From NCBI GenBank assembly GCA_013360675.1, contig JABWBB010000020.1, positions 1 through 43,477 on the forward strand: a stretch of DNA of 43,477 nt, written 5' to 3'. The position numbers were made by a program, and so were the translations under genes. Within the stretch, counting starts at the first letter, position 1; each line of letters begins with the position of its first letter. Below, piece after piece: positions 16,295 to 25,396 of the stretch. The notes beneath the pieces were generated by a model. The model searched no databases and was not told the origin of the DNA. It worked only from the letters and a program-made list of their open reading frames with translations. This DNA is from Phycisphaerales bacterium. GTDB taxonomy: Bacteria > Planctomycetota > Phycisphaerae > Phycisphaerales > UBA1924.

Positions 16295-17266
16295 TTAGTG
16301 CACGCCCTCGGCGGCGAGCCAGCGTTCGGCGTCGAGCGCCGCCTGGCAGCCCATCCCCGCCGCCGTGACGGCCTGGCGATACTCGGCGTCGGCAACATCG
16401 CCCGCGGCGAAGACACCGGGGATGTTCGTCGTGCTCTTGCGCGAATCCAGGCGGATATAGCCCTTGTCGTTCACTTCGATCCCCGCCCCGTTCAGGAACT
16501 TGGTCGAGGGCGTGTGCCCGATCGCGATGAACAGGCCCTTGAGCGCGAGGGTCGAACGCGCCTTGGTCTGCGTGTCCTCGAGCAGGACACCCTCGATCAT
16601 GTCCTTGCCCAGCACGTCCACCACCGCCTTGTTCCAGTGCACCTTCACGTTGGGGCGAGAGAGCAGCCGGTCCTGCATGATGCGGCTGGCGCGGAAGGCA
16701 TCGCGACGGTGGATGACGTGCACCGTGCTGGCGAACTTGGTGAGGTAGCTCGCCTCTTCCATCGCCGTGTCGCCGCCGCCGACCACGCCCAGTTCCTGCC
16801 CGCGGAAGACCGGCAACGCCCCGTCGCAGACGGCGCAGGCGCTCACGCCCCCGCCGCTGGTGGCCAGTCGCATCTCGTTGGGCAGGTTGAGCCAGTTGGC
16901 CACCGCGCCCGTCGCGATGATCACGCTGTGGGCGCGCACCACCTTGGCGTCGCTCGTGTGCAGCTCGAAGGGCCGCTTCGAGAAATCGCAGCGGAGGATG
17001 TCCTCCTCGATGATCGTGGTCTTGAAACGCTCGGCCTGCTGGCGGAAGAGCGTCATCATCTCCGGGCCCATCACCCCGTGGGGAAAGCCCGGATAGTTCT
17101 CGACCTCGGTGGTGAGCATGAGCTGCCCGCCCGGGAGCACCGGGCCGGGGTCCTGCTTGGCCACGCCCGTATAGACGACAGGGTCCAGCTGGGCGCGGGC
17201 GGCGTAGATCGCCGCCGTCCACCCCGCGGGGCCCGATCCGATGATGACCACCTTGTGCGCGTTCAT
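16295..17266 (-). CDS. trxB: Thioredoxin reductase
   Basis: An FAD enzyme transferring electrons from NADPH to thioredoxin. The 323-residue protein shows the FAD Rossmann motif (VVIIGSGPAGWTAAIYAARA), the active-site CAVCDG disulfide, the NADPH motif VVGGGDTAMEEA followed by HRRDAFRAS, and the second FAD motif GVFAAGDVADAEYRQAVTAAGMG. It is therefore the low-molecular-weight bacterial type. The start could be ATG 17278 (overlapping the upstream stop as TAATG) or ATG 17266 with GGAAG upstream; the latter gives the usual N-terminus. In either case it is tightly coupled to the secreted unknown upstream. Confidence 0.94.
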   Translation of the reverse strand: MNAHKVVIIGSGPAGWTAAIYAARAQLDPVVYTGVAKQDPGPVLPGGQLMLTTEVENYPGFPHGVMGPEMMTLFRQQAERFKTTIIEEDILRCDFSKRPFELHTSDAKVVRAHSVIIATGAVANWLNLPNEMRLATSGGGVSACAVCDGALPVFRGQELGVVGGGDTAMEEASYLTKFASTVHVIHRRDAFRASRIMQDRLLSRPNVKVHWNKAVVDVLGKDMIEGVLLEDTQTKARSTLALKGLFIAIGHTPSTKFLNGAGIEVNDKGYIRLDSRKSTTNIPGVFAAGDVADAEYRQAVTAAGMGCQAALDAERWLAAEGVH

Positions 17267-17277
17267 GCCGTCTTCCA

Positions 17278-18870
17278 TTACTTGATCTCGCCCAGGAGCA
17301 GGCGCGTGTCGCGCTCGAGCGAGATCACCGGGGGCCAGATCAGGTAGTCGGCGTTCTCGACCTTGACGTAGGTGTTCTGCGTGCGCCGCGCGAAGCTCTT
17401 GCCGTTGTCCGAGCCCCACGAATAGAGCACGAACGAGTCGTCCTTGAGCGGCACGTTCAGCACCCGCCCATCGGGCGTGACCACCTCGATCGGGTAGGGC
17501 TGGGGCGTTTCACGCTCGTTGCGCGGGGTGTCGCGGATCGGAACGAAATACTCCAGCGGCGGGCGGGCGCCGAACTCGCGATTGGGGTTGAACGGATCGG
17601 GCATCAGCTCCTTCACCCACTGCGGACGCACCGCCGAGATCGTCGTCGGATAGCCGCGCGTCGCCCCCAGGCGCGTCCAGCCCACCACCGCCAGCGCGGT
17701 CTGCGAGCCCACGGCCTCGGTCCTGGCCACCATCCGCCGGAAGTAGAGCACGCTCATGTCGGGCAGGCCCACGTCGATCGCGGCGAACTTCGTGCGGTCG
17801 AGCTTGCTCTGCTCGCTCACCACCGCGAAACGCCGGTCCCACATCCGCACGCCCCACCGCTGCACCTGGTCTTCCCATACGCCGGCGAGCTTCTCCGTCG
17901 CGTCGAACCAGTTGGCCTGCTGGTCGCCGATCGTGCGCCAGCGCCCCGTCTCCGAGAAGAGCCGCAGCGGGAACTCGGTTGTCCCAAGGCGGGAGAGCGT
18001 CGGCGCGAAGGTACGCTCGTCGATCCCGTTGCGCGGGATGTACACGCGGGCGATCACCTGCTCGGCGGCGACCTTGTTGCCCTGCGGGAATGTCATGCGG
18101 TCCAGATCGAGGTACGACCCTTCGATCTTCAGGCGGTCGATCTGCCCGTGCAGGCGATCCACCACCAGCGCCTTGGGCCCACGGAGGTCGTTGTACGCCA
18201 CGTCACGCACGCGCTCGAGGGCCATGGCCATCGAACGAAGGCCCCAGTCGGCCTCGGTGAACAGTTCGCGATCGGCCATCTGGCGGCAGAAGAAAACCCA
18301 GTTGATCAGCACGTCGATCGCGTCGGACGGATTCCCCGCCGCGGCCAGACGCGTCGCCTCGACCTGCACCAGGGATTCGAGCGCCTCGAGCCCCTTGAGA
18401 TAGAAGAACTGCGCCCCCGCCAGCGTGGGCGGATCGCCCAGCTCGGTGTAGAGCCGCTTCTGAACCAGGGCGAAATCAACACCCTCCACGCCGTAGGGCT
18501 GGCCAAAGGCGTAGGCATCGCGGATGTTGGGCTCCTTGGTGATCGTGGCGAGCACCTTGAGCACGTCCTGCTGGGGCTTGGCCTGCGCCCAGGCCTCGGC
18601 CTCGGACCAGCCGCTCTTGCCCGCGGGGAGCATCGCCGCCGCATAGACCTGACGCACACCCGCGGGCGTGGGGTCCATCAGGGCGATGGCAGGGAGCAGG
18701 AGCGTGTCGCTCCGGCGGGCGGCGGGCAGGCTCGCGTAGGGCGCATTGGCCCGGTTCACAAACTCGTCGGCGTGCGCACCGGGGAGGACCCCGCCCAGCA
18801 TCGCCGCGAGGACCACCATCGACACCCGGCCAGAGCCCCTGGCGCACAACGACCACATGCGTGAAATCAT
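17278..18870 (-). CDS. Secreted protein of unknown function, co-transcribed with trxB
   Basis: A 530-residue exported protein: a signal peptide (hydrophobic core VVLAAMLGGVLPGAHA) and no other membrane segment. The first half is alpha-helical (repeats of Ala/Leu/Glu-rich stretches such as LKGLEALESLVQVEATRLA); the second half has beta-rich stretches and ends with VPLKDDSFVLYSWGSDNGKS, a motif seen in planctomycete surface and type-II-secretion-like proteins. I do not assign a family. It ends exactly at the trxB start (TAATG possible), implying coupling; whether the function is shared is unknown. Its terminator-proximal neighbour upstream is the sigma factor gene. Confidence 0.72.
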   Translation of the reverse strand: MISRMWSLCARGSGRVSMVVLAAMLGGVLPGAHADEFVNRANAPYASLPAARRSDTLLLPAIALMDPTPAGVRQVYAAAMLPAGKSGWSEAEAWAQAKPQQDVLKVLATITKEPNIRDAYAFGQPYGVEGVDFALVQKRLYTELGDPPTLAGAQFFYLKGLEALESLVQVEATRLAAAGNPSDAIDVLINWVFFCRQMADRELFTEADWGLRSMAMALERVRDVAYNDLRGPKALVVDRLHGQIDRLKIEGSYLDLDRMTFPQGNKVAAEQVIARVYIPRNGIDERTFAPTLSRLGTTEFPLRLFSETGRWRTIGDQQANWFDATEKLAGVWEDQVQRWGVRMWDRRFAVVSEQSKLDRTKFAAIDVGLPDMSVLYFRRMVARTEAVGSQTALAVVGWTRLGATRGYPTTISAVRPQWVKELMPDPFNPNREFGARPPLEYFVPIRDTPRNERETPQPYPIEVVTPDGRVLNVPLKDDSFVLYSWGSDNGKSFARRTQNTYVKVENADYLIWPPVISLERDTRLLLGEIK

Positions 18871-18921
18871 GGGCGGATCGTAGCAGTTTCACGCCCGCCC
18901 CGGGCATGGACGTGACCCATC

Positions 18922-18954
18922 AAAAACACGGGCGTGCCACGAAGGACACGCCCG
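18922..18954 (-). terminator. Rho-independent terminator after the sigma factor gene
   Basis: On the minus strand an 8-bp stem (CGGGCGTG / CACGCCCG, bases 18929-18936 and 18947-18954) with a 10-nt loop is followed by TGTTTTTG. It lies 32 bp past the sigma-factor stop and separates that gene from the secreted unknown downstream. Confidence 0.75.
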
Positions 18955-18985
18955 GAAAGAGGCTGGATTTTCCTGAAACGCCGGC

Positions 18986-19957
18986 TTAGCGGATGACCCG
19001 CTGCGAGACATCGGCCTCGCGGGGAATCTCGCTGTCGATCCGGTCGTCGATGTCCTGGGCGGCGAAGGTGTCCTCGCGCCGGAAGAACCGGCTGGGACGC
19101 TCGTCGAGCAGACGCTCATTGAGCTTGGTCAGCGACTCGTCCACGATCTGGCGGACTCGCTCGCGGCTGATCCCGACCTCGTCGGCGATCTGCTTGAGGG
19201 TCAGGGGCTCGCAGCCGTCCATGCCGAAGCGCAGACGCAGGATGCGGGCCTCGCGCTCGTCGATGGTGTCGAGCAGGCGCTTGAGGGTAGTCAGTTCGTC
19301 CTCGCGGAGCATCCGCTCTGAGGGGGCGCCCACACGCTCGTCGGCGACCATCTCGCTCATGGTCATCAGTTCGCCCGAGGAATCGCGACGCTCCTGCGTC
19401 GCCCCCTGGAAAGCCTTGACCGCGCGCCGGATGATGCGGATCTTCTTGAGGGGGAGGTCCATGGCCTTGGCCAGGTCCTGCAGCGAGGGCGGATAGCCCA
19501 GCTCGGCCTCGAGGCGACGGGCCGCGACTTTCCACTTGGCGATGAGCTCGACCATATACGCCGGGATATGGACCGGCTGCGAGGCGTTGATCAGGGCCCG
19601 CTTGATGGCCTGCTTGATCCACCACGAGGCGTAGGTGCTGAACCGGGCGCCCTGCGCGGGATCGAACCCTTCCACGGCCCGCATGAGGCCGATGTTGCCC
19701 TCTTCGATGAGATCGGTGAGTGAAAGTCCCCGCCCGCCGTAGTTCTTGGCGATGGAAACCACCAGGCGAAGGTTGGAGCGGATCATCCGCTCACGGGCCT
19801 GCGGGCAGGACTCGTTGATGATCTTCCAGCCCAGATCGCGCTCTTCCTCGGCGGTGAGCAGCGGGGTGCGGTTGATCTCTTTCAGGTAGAGTTGAATGTC
19901 CGACTGGACGGAACGACTGCCGGTTAGGCCCGGCTTGGATCCACGTGTACGAGGCAA
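18986..19957 (-). CDS. RNA polymerase sigma-70 factor, RpoD/SigA type without region 1.1
   Basis: A 323-residue group 1/2 sigma factor. Region 1.2: [22 protein letters not shown]. Region 2: [14 protein letters not shown], the core-binding [19 protein letters not shown], and the -10 recognition helix [17 protein letters not shown]. Region 3 follows ([18 protein letters not shown]). Region 4: [11 protein letters not shown], then the -35 helix-turn-helix [20 protein letters not shown]. Region 1.1 is absent, so this could be an alternative primary-like sigma rather than the main RpoD. The only start that includes region 1.2 is TTG at 19957, with GGAGAGGGTGG upstream. It is divergent from the UVR gene. 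Confidence 0.93.
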   Translation of the reverse strand: MPRTRGSKPGLTGSRSVQSDIQLYLKEINRTPLLTAEEERDLGWKIINESCPQARERMIRSNLRLVVSIAKNYGGRGLSLTDLIEEGNIGLMRAVEGFDPAQGARFSTYASWWIKQAIKRALINASQPVHIPAYMVELIAKWKVAARRLEAELGYPPSLQDLAKAMDLPLKKIRIIRRAVKAFQGATQERRDSSGELMTMSEMVADERVGAPSERMLREDELTTLKRLLDTIDEREARILRLRFGMDGCEPLTLKQIADEVGISRERVRQIVDESLTKLNERLLDERPSRFFRREDTFAAQDIDDRIDSEIPREADVSQRVIR

Positions 19958-20215
19958 TTGTCTACCACCCTCTCCCGGCGAGAACCGCCGCCTCCCTACG
20001 ACACCGTCGCAACCTCCTCCGTTGCGGTCGGTTACCTATCCGTATATCCCCGTCATGGGGATGCATCGACATGGGGAAAGAGGTGCTTGAGTGCGGAACA
20101 CTGGGCACCACTCCCCACATTCACTTTGACACGCATATCCGGGGATGCAACCCTTCCCGTCAGAAAAAATGCAAAACCATGGTCCTCCGGCAATTACCGT
20201 TAAGGTAGGCCGCCG
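19958..20215. promoter_or_regulatory. Divergent promoter region with paired dyad motifs
   Basis: This 258-bp gap separates the divergent sigma-factor and UVR-motif genes and must hold promoters for both. Two related elements are visible: ATATCC-x7-GGGGATGCA at 20045-20066, which contains a perfect 6-bp dyad ATCCCC/GGGGAT (20046-20062), and ATATCC directly joined to GGGGATGCA at 20135-20149. A TTGACA (20126-20131) precedes the second copy, but no convincing -10 follows at 16-18 bp. The repeats may be operators; this is inference. Confidence 0.4.
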
Positions 20216-21058
20216 ATGTACACTCCGAACACCCCTCGCACACCCGAACCGGGGGCATTTCCGGGCGTATCGGGGATCAGCACCCTGATGAACCACGACC
20301 TGACACCCTTTCTCGACGAATGGCCCTACCAGCCCGGCCAACTGACGGCACGTATTGTTCGTGGTCTGGATGGGTCCGATAAGGTTCAGGTCCGCCTTGA
20401 TCTTGGCATCCTTCAGCTCAACGCCGACGGCCATCCGGCGGGAAATCCACCCCCGGGATACCCCAGCCTGCTCGAATACCTCGAGGATCAGATCGACGCC
20501 GGACGCGATGGGGCGGGGCGTGAGGGCGAATCCGACCAGCGGCGTCAACTCACCCCCGAGGAATGCCGTCAACTTCGTGAAGAGGCGGTCCAGTATTACC
20601 ACCGGTACCTGGCCCTGCTGGTGCTGGAGGACTTTGACCGGGTGGTGCGCGACACGACCCGTAACCTGCGGGTGCTCGACTTGTGCGCCAAGCACGCCGA
20701 GGAGGACGACGACCAGGAGGTCCTCGAGCAGTTCCGCCCGTACATCGTGATGGTGCGGGCGCGGGCGCTGGCCAGCCGCGCGATCCTCGACGATGAGCCC
20801 CGGGCGGCGATCGTCGCGCTCGACGACGCGCTCGACGCGCTGCAGCGGCACTTTGTCGACGCGGGGCTGCCTCAGGCCTTCGAGCAGTCCAACGAGGTGC
20901 AGATGCTCCGCGGGATGCGTGACTCGCTGACGCCCAAGCTGCCCGTCAGCCCCCAGGCCGAGCTGCGCGAGCGCCTCCGCCAGGCGATCACCCACGAGAA
21001 CTACGAGCTGGCGGCGATCCTCCGCGACGAACTCAAGCAGTTCCCGGAGAAGGGTTAA
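20216..21058 (+). CDS. UVR-motif protein of unknown function
   Basis: A 280-residue soluble protein. The C-terminus (ELRERLRQAITHENYELAAILRDELKQ) is a UvrB/UvrC-type UVR motif, a helical hairpin known from UvrB-UvrC contacts and from McsA/Clp adaptors. The N-terminal ~90 residues include VRLDLGILQLNADGHP; the centre (residues ~115-215) is a long charged helical region. There are no zinc-finger cysteines of the McsA type. It is probably a protein-protein adaptor; a role in repair or proteolysis control would be a guess. The 3' end overlaps the antiporter gene on the other strand by 26 bp. Confidence 0.75.
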   Translation: MYTPNTPRTPEPGAFPGVSGISTLMNHDLTPFLDEWPYQPGQLTARIVRGLDGSDKVQVRLDLGILQLNADGHPAGNPPPGYPSLLEYLEDQIDAGRDGAGREGESDQRRQLTPEECRQLREEAVQYYHRYLALLVLEDFDRVVRDTTRNLRVLDLCAKHAEEDDDQEVLEQFRPYIVMVRARALASRAILDDEPRAAIVALDDALDALQRHFVDAGLPQAFEQSNEVQMLRGMRDSLTPKLPVSPQAELRERLRQAITHENYELAAILRDELKQFPEKG

Positions 21059-22784
21059 CCCGCTCGCCCCGGCGCGTCAGCGCCTCCATCACTTCCTGCT
21101 CCATGGCGACGGCGGTGGCAATCTCCTCGACCGTCACGTGGTCGGCCCCCAGTTGCATCGCCTGCACCTTGCCCGACAGGTACCCCGTGCGCACCGCGAT
21201 GAAGACCTTCGGGGCCACGCGGCGGATCGCCTGAACCGCGCGGAGCATGATCTCGCTGTCGGGGATGGTGATGACGACGGCGTCGGCGTCGCGGATGCCC
21301 GCCGATTCGAGCACTTCGCTGTTGGTGATATCGCCATACACCACGCGACGCCCCAAGCCCGATTGTCGTTCGACCGTGCGCGGATTGAGTTCGACGACCG
21401 TAAAAGGCACGCCCTTGGTCAGCAGCCGATCGGCCAGCGCCCTCCCGACGGGCCCGATGCCCGCGATGATGACGTGCGCGGGGGCCACGGGCACGGGCTC
21501 GTCGGCGTTGTCGGGGGCGGTCTCGGTGAGGGGCGTGATCCGCGGCACGCGCGCCAGGCGCACGGTGGACAGACGGTGGCCCCATTCGTGCGCGGGGCGC
21601 ACGAGCATGGGCGAGATGATGAGCGTGCAGACCACCACGCCCGTGAGCACGCCCATGGTGTGCTCGCTGATCACGCCCGTCTCTAAGGCCTGCGAGGCGA
21701 GTACCAGCGTGAACTCGCCGGCGTTGGCGAGGTAGATACTGGTGAGGAGCGCCCCCGAGGCGGTCATGCCCTGAAGCCAGCCGCTGCCGCCGATCGTCAC
21801 CACCTTCAGGCTCATCAGCATGCCCACGCCCAGCAGCACGACCCACCAGTTCTCGAGCACGATACCCGGGGCGATCCGCAGCCCCACCGCCGTGAAAAAG
21901 ACGGCCATGAGCACGTCGCGCACCGGCGCAAGCTGGCCGGCGAGTTGAAAGCGATAGGGCGTGCCCGCGAGCAGAAAGCCCGCAATGAAGGCGCCCATCT
22001 CGGGGCTAAAGCCGAGCTTGGTCGTAATCACCGCGGCCCCGAAGGCCACCGCCCCCGACACGATCAGCACCAGTTCGTTTGATCCGCTGCGGGCGACGAT
22101 CCGCATCGCGCGGGGCAGCAGGTACCGCCCCAGCAGCACCATGAGGAACACGCCCGCCACGCCCAGCATGCCCCGGGCGGCAACCTCGACCCAGCGGGGC
22201 ATCCCCTCGAACCAGCCCGCCTCTTCGGGGGCGATGCCCGTCTTCCATCGAGCCAGCACGGGGATGAGCGCGAGGTAGAGCACCGCGAAGAGGTCCTGCA
22301 CGATCGCCACGCCCAGCCCCACGCGCGCGTGGAGCGAGCGCGATTCGCGGCGTTGCTGCACGATGCGCACGAAGACCGCCGTCGATGACATCGACACGCC
22401 CATCGCCACGGCGAGGGCCGACTGCACATCGAGGGGCGTGAGCGCGAGCAGCCCCCACGTGACGAAGAGCACCCCCAGCGTCGAGATCGCCCCGATGGCC
22501 ATGATGTGCACCAGGCCCCGGCGCATGACCGTCAGGTCCATGTGCATGCCGATGCCCGCCATGAGCAGGATGATCGCGATGCTCGAGATCTGGTCGATCG
22601 TCTCGCCCCCGGGGATCAGCCCCAGCGCGTGCGGGCCGATCAGCACCCCCGCGATGAGATAACCGGGGATCGCGTCGATCCGGACGACCTGAAAGACCCA
22701 GGCCACCACCGCCGCCACGCCCATCACGATCACCAGGTCGGTGGCCAGGGCCATGCCGTCGGCGCTGGCCAGGAGGTGCGTCAT
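21033..22784 (-). CDS. KefB/RosB-type cation:proton antiporter with TrkA-N domain
   Basis: A 583-residue CPA2-family membrane transporter. Residues ~10-395 carry about 12 membrane segments, with family blocks IPGYLIAGVLIGPHALGLI, MGVSMSSTAVFVRIV, GLGVAIVQDLFAVLYLALIP, MGAFIAGFLLAGTPY and MAVFFTAVGLRI. The C-terminal ~140 residues are a TrkA-N/RCK nucleotide-binding domain starting HVIIAGIGPVGRALA, with YGDITNSEVLESAGI and DADAVVITIPD. It probably exchanges K+ or Na+ for H+ under nucleotide control. The start ATG overlaps the mnmG stop by one base (TGATG), so the two are translationally coupled; such a pairing is unusual and its meaning is unknown. Confidence 0.9.
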   Translation of the reverse strand: MTHLLASADGMALATDLVIVMGVAAVVAWVFQVVRIDAIPGYLIAGVLIGPHALGLIPGGETIDQISSIAIILLMAGIGMHMDLTVMRRGLVHIMAIGAISTLGVLFVTWGLLALTPLDVQSALAVAMGVSMSSTAVFVRIVQQRRESRSLHARVGLGVAIVQDLFAVLYLALIPVLARWKTGIAPEEAGWFEGMPRWVEVAARGMLGVAGVFLMVLLGRYLLPRAMRIVARSGSNELVLIVSGAVAFGAAVITTKLGFSPEMGAFIAGFLLAGTPYRFQLAGQLAPVRDVLMAVFFTAVGLRIAPGIVLENWWVVLLGVGMLMSLKVVTIGGSGWLQGMTASGALLTSIYLANAGEFTLVLASQALETGVISEHTMGVLTGVVVCTLIISPMLVRPAHEWGHRLSTVRLARVPRITPLTETAPDNADEPVPVAPAHVIIAGIGPVGRALADRLLTKGVPFTVVELNPRTVERQSGLGRRVVYGDITNSEVLESAGIRDADAVVITIPDSEIMLRAVQAIRRVAPKVFIAVRTGYLSGKVQAMQLGADHVTVEEIATAVAMEQEVMEALTRRGERVNPSPGTA

Positions 22785-24742
22785 CACGCGGTCACCCCCT
22801 GCGTGGCGCGCGGGCCCTCCCATCGCTTGGCCAGTACGGCCAGGAGCGTGAGATCCGCGGGCGTCACGCCCTCGAGCCGCCCGGCCTGCCCGAGCGTCGC
22901 CGGGCGGAACTTCGCCAGCGCGTGGCGGGCCTCGGTGCGGAGACTCTCGAGCGCGTGGTAGTCGATCGAATCGGGGATGGGCTTGTGCTCGTAGCCGGCC
23001 AGGCGCTTGACCTCGGCCCGCTGGCGGATGATGTACGCCTCGTAACTGCGCTCGGCGTGGGCGGTGAGCCACACGTCATCGCGGAGCGTGCGCAAGGGTT
23101 CGTGCGCGTGCATCGCCTCGCGCATCTGGGCGAGGGTCAGGCGGCCGGCGCGGGCGTCGGCGCCCACGCCGCGGGGCACGTCCAGCGCGGCGCCAATGTC
23201 GTGCAGTTGCTGTTGACGCTGCACATAGCGCCGCTCGCGCAGGCGCCCCAGGGGCGTGGTCGAGAGCAGCCCCAGTCGCTGAGCGATCGGGGTGAGTCGA
23301 TCCGCGCTGTTGTCGGCGCGCAGCAGCAGCCGGTGCTCGGCGCGGCTGGTGAACATGCGATACGGCTCGACGGGCGTCTTGGTCACCAAGTCGTCCATCA
23401 GCACGCCGATGTACGCCTCTTCGCGCCCCAGCACTAGTTCATCCCCGCCGCTCACCAGGAGCGCGGCGTTGATGCCCGCGATGATCCCCTGGGCCGCGGC
23501 TTCTTCGTACCCGCTGGTGCCGTTGATCTGACCGGCGAGGAAGAGCCCGCGCACGAGGCGCGTCATGCCCGTGGCGCGGATCTGGTGCGGACGCACCATG
23601 TCATACTCGACCGCATAGCCAGGGCGCAGGATCACCGCCCGCGAGCAACCGGGCATCATCCGCACGAGGCGTTCCTGCACGTCGGCGGGAAGGCTCGTCG
23701 AGATGCCGTTGCAGTAGATCCAATCGCTCTCGTGGCTCTCGGGCTCGAGGAAGACGCCGTGGGTCTCGCGCTCGGCGAAGCGCACGACCTTGTCCTCGAT
23801 CGAGGGGCAATAGCGCGGGCCCGACGAGGTGATCTGCCCGCTGAACATCGGCGCGCGGTCGAGGTTCGCACGGATCAGTTCGTGCATCTCGGGCGTTGTG
23901 TTGGTCTGGTGGCAGCAGACCTGCGGCAAAGCGGGGAAGCGAACCAGCGACGGCGCGGCTTCATCAACCGCCTCGCCCGAGAGCGTCAGATCGCTGAAGG
24001 GCTGCGCGGGGTCGTCGCCATGCTGGGGGGTGAGCGTTTCCCAGTCGATCGAATCTCGCGCCAGGCGCGGCGGGGTGCCGGTCTTGAGCCGCCCCAGTTC
24101 AAAGCCAAGGTCGGCCAGCGCGCCCGAGATGCCCAGCGCGGGGGCCTCGCCGTGCCGACCGCCGGGCGTCTGGCTGGTGCCCGTGTGCATGAGCCCACGC
24201 ATGAAGGTGCCAGTGGTGAGCACGACCGCGCCCGCGTGGAGCGTGAGGGGCACATCGGTGAGGATCGGGCGCGGGCCGCGGCCTTCTGGCCACTGGCCCG
24301 TGGCGCGCGTGAGCGGGGCGATGACGACGCCGCGGATCTCGCCCCCTTCGACGAGCAGTTGCTCGACCGAGCCGGCGATGACCTGGATCTCGGGGCGCGA
24401 AGCGATGAGTTGACGGATGCACCGGGCGTAGGCGAGTTTGTCGCACTGGGCCCGCGGGCCGTGCACGGCGGCGCCCTTGCTGGTGTTGAGCACGCGGAAC
24501 TGGATACCCGTGGCGTCGGTGGCCAGACCCATGAGCCCGCCCAGGGCATCGACCTCGCGGGCGAGTTGGCCCTTGGCCAGCCCGCCGATGGCGGGGTTGC
24601 AGGACATGACGCCGACGCTGCCCGGGTCGAGCGTGACGAGGGCGACGCTGGCGGGCGTGCCCAGACGGTTGGCCGCCGCCCACGCGGCTTCGACGCCCGC
24701 GTGCCCCCCGCCCACCACGATGACATCGAACCGATTTGGCAC
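22784..24742 (-). CDS. mnmG: tRNA uridine 5-carboxymethylaminomethyl modification enzyme MnmG (GidA)
   Basis: An FAD-dependent subunit that with MnmE modifies the wobble uridine (position 34) of certain tRNAs. The 652-residue protein has VIVVGGGHAGVEAAWAAAN (FAD motif), SCNPAIGGLAKGQLAREVDALGG, the GTFMRGLMH block, GRLKTGTPPRL, CPSIEDKVVRF, LFLAGQINGTSGYEEAAAQG, and the C-terminal helical domain with EPYRMFTSRAEHRLLLR. The GTG at 24742 is the start giving the family N-terminus (PNRFDVIVVGGG). Length is slightly above the usual ~630. MnmE is not in the window. It is divergent from the CDP-alcohol transferase gene, with only 45 bp between the starts. Confidence 0.95.
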   Translation of the reverse strand: MPNRFDVIVVGGGHAGVEAAWAAANRLGTPASVALVTLDPGSVGVMSCNPAIGGLAKGQLAREVDALGGLMGLATDATGIQFRVLNTSKGAAVHGPRAQCDKLAYARCIRQLIASRPEIQVIAGSVEQLLVEGGEIRGVVIAPLTRATGQWPEGRGPRPILTDVPLTLHAGAVVLTTGTFMRGLMHTGTSQTPGGRHGEAPALGISGALADLGFELGRLKTGTPPRLARDSIDWETLTPQHGDDPAQPFSDLTLSGEAVDEAAPSLVRFPALPQVCCHQTNTTPEMHELIRANLDRAPMFSGQITSSGPRYCPSIEDKVVRFAERETHGVFLEPESHESDWIYCNGISTSLPADVQERLVRMMPGCSRAVILRPGYAVEYDMVRPHQIRATGMTRLVRGLFLAGQINGTSGYEEAAAQGIIAGINAALLVSGGDELVLGREEAYIGVLMDDLVTKTPVEPYRMFTSRAEHRLLLRADNSADRLTPIAQRLGLLSTTPLGRLRERRYVQRQQQLHDIGAALDVPRGVGADARAGRLTLAQMREAMHAHEPLRTLRDDVWLTAHAERSYEAYIIRQRAEVKRLAGYEHKPIPDSIDYHALESLRTEARHALAKFRPATLGQAGRLEGVTPADLTLLAVLAKRWEGPRATQGVTA

Positions 24743-24787
24743 GGGCAAGGGTACGCGTTTCGGGGGCGATGGCCCGGGTGGTATGGT

Positions 24788-25396
24788 GTGGGCGTGGGCA
24801 CGCCCTTCCGACCACCCTGGTGGGTTCCCAACGCGCTGACGCTGCTGCGCCTGGCGATCGCGGGGTATTTCCCCTTCGCCGCCGCCGGGTGGCGCCTGCC
24901 CCTGGTGCTGGTCGCCGCCGCCAGCGACTGGGCCGACGGGGCGATTGCGCGACGGTTCAAGTTGACGAGTTGGGTGGGGTCGCTGATGGACGGCATCGCG
25001 GACAAGGCCGTCACGCTGAGCGTGCTCGCGACCTTCGCTCACGAGGGGGTCATGGCCTGGTGGCACCTTGGGTTGGTGCTGTCGCGCGACGTGACGGTCG
25101 GGGTGATCGCGGCCTTGACCGCGCTGTGGCGCGAATGGGCGCAGTTTAAATCCATGACCGCCCGCTGGCCGGGCAAACTGACGACCGCCGGGGTCTTTGT
25201 GCTGATGGGCGTGCTGCTGGTCGCGCCGGCGTATGCGCCGTGGGCGCTGTGGCCGACGATCGCGCTGAGCGTGATCGCGGGGATCGATTACTTCATGCAG
25301 TTCCGGCGGACGAACCGGGCGCTGCGTCGGAGCCCGCGTTTGGGGCCACGTTTGGGGCCGGAGGATTCGCCCGATTCGCCTCGAGTTCGGCCTTGA
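24788..25396 (+). CDS. CDP-alcohol phosphatidyltransferase
   Basis: A 202-residue integral membrane enzyme with the complete family signature D-x2-D-G-x2-A-R-x8-G-x3-D-x3-D (SDWADGAIARRF ... WVGSLMDGIADK), which binds the metal and CDP-alcohol. The short N-terminal NALTLLRLAIAGYF and about five or six further hydrophobic helices resemble PgsA (phosphatidylglycerophosphate synthase), so phospholipid synthesis is likely, but cardiolipin-synthase-like or inositol-type substrates are possible. The start is GTG 24788 or GTG 24794. The last 104 bp overlap a membrane-protein gene on the other strand; the Arg/Pro-rich tail there may not be conserved. Confidence 0.87.
   Translation: MGVGTPFRPPWWVPNALTLLRLAIAGYFPFAAAGWRLPLVLVAAASDWADGAIARRFKLTSWVGSLMDGIADKAVTLSVLATFAHEGVMAWWHLGLVLSRDVTVGVIAALTALWREWAQFKSMTARWPGKLTTAGVFVLMGVLLVAPAYAPWALWPTIALSVIAGIDYFMQFRRTNRALRRSPRLGPRLGPEDSPDSPRVRP

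Noticed and set aside
23585..24787. Long plus-strand frame running antisense through mnmG into the CDP-alcohol transferase
   Set aside because: The upstream 400 codons mirror mnmG in a high-GC antisense frame; only the part from 24788 has family motifs.
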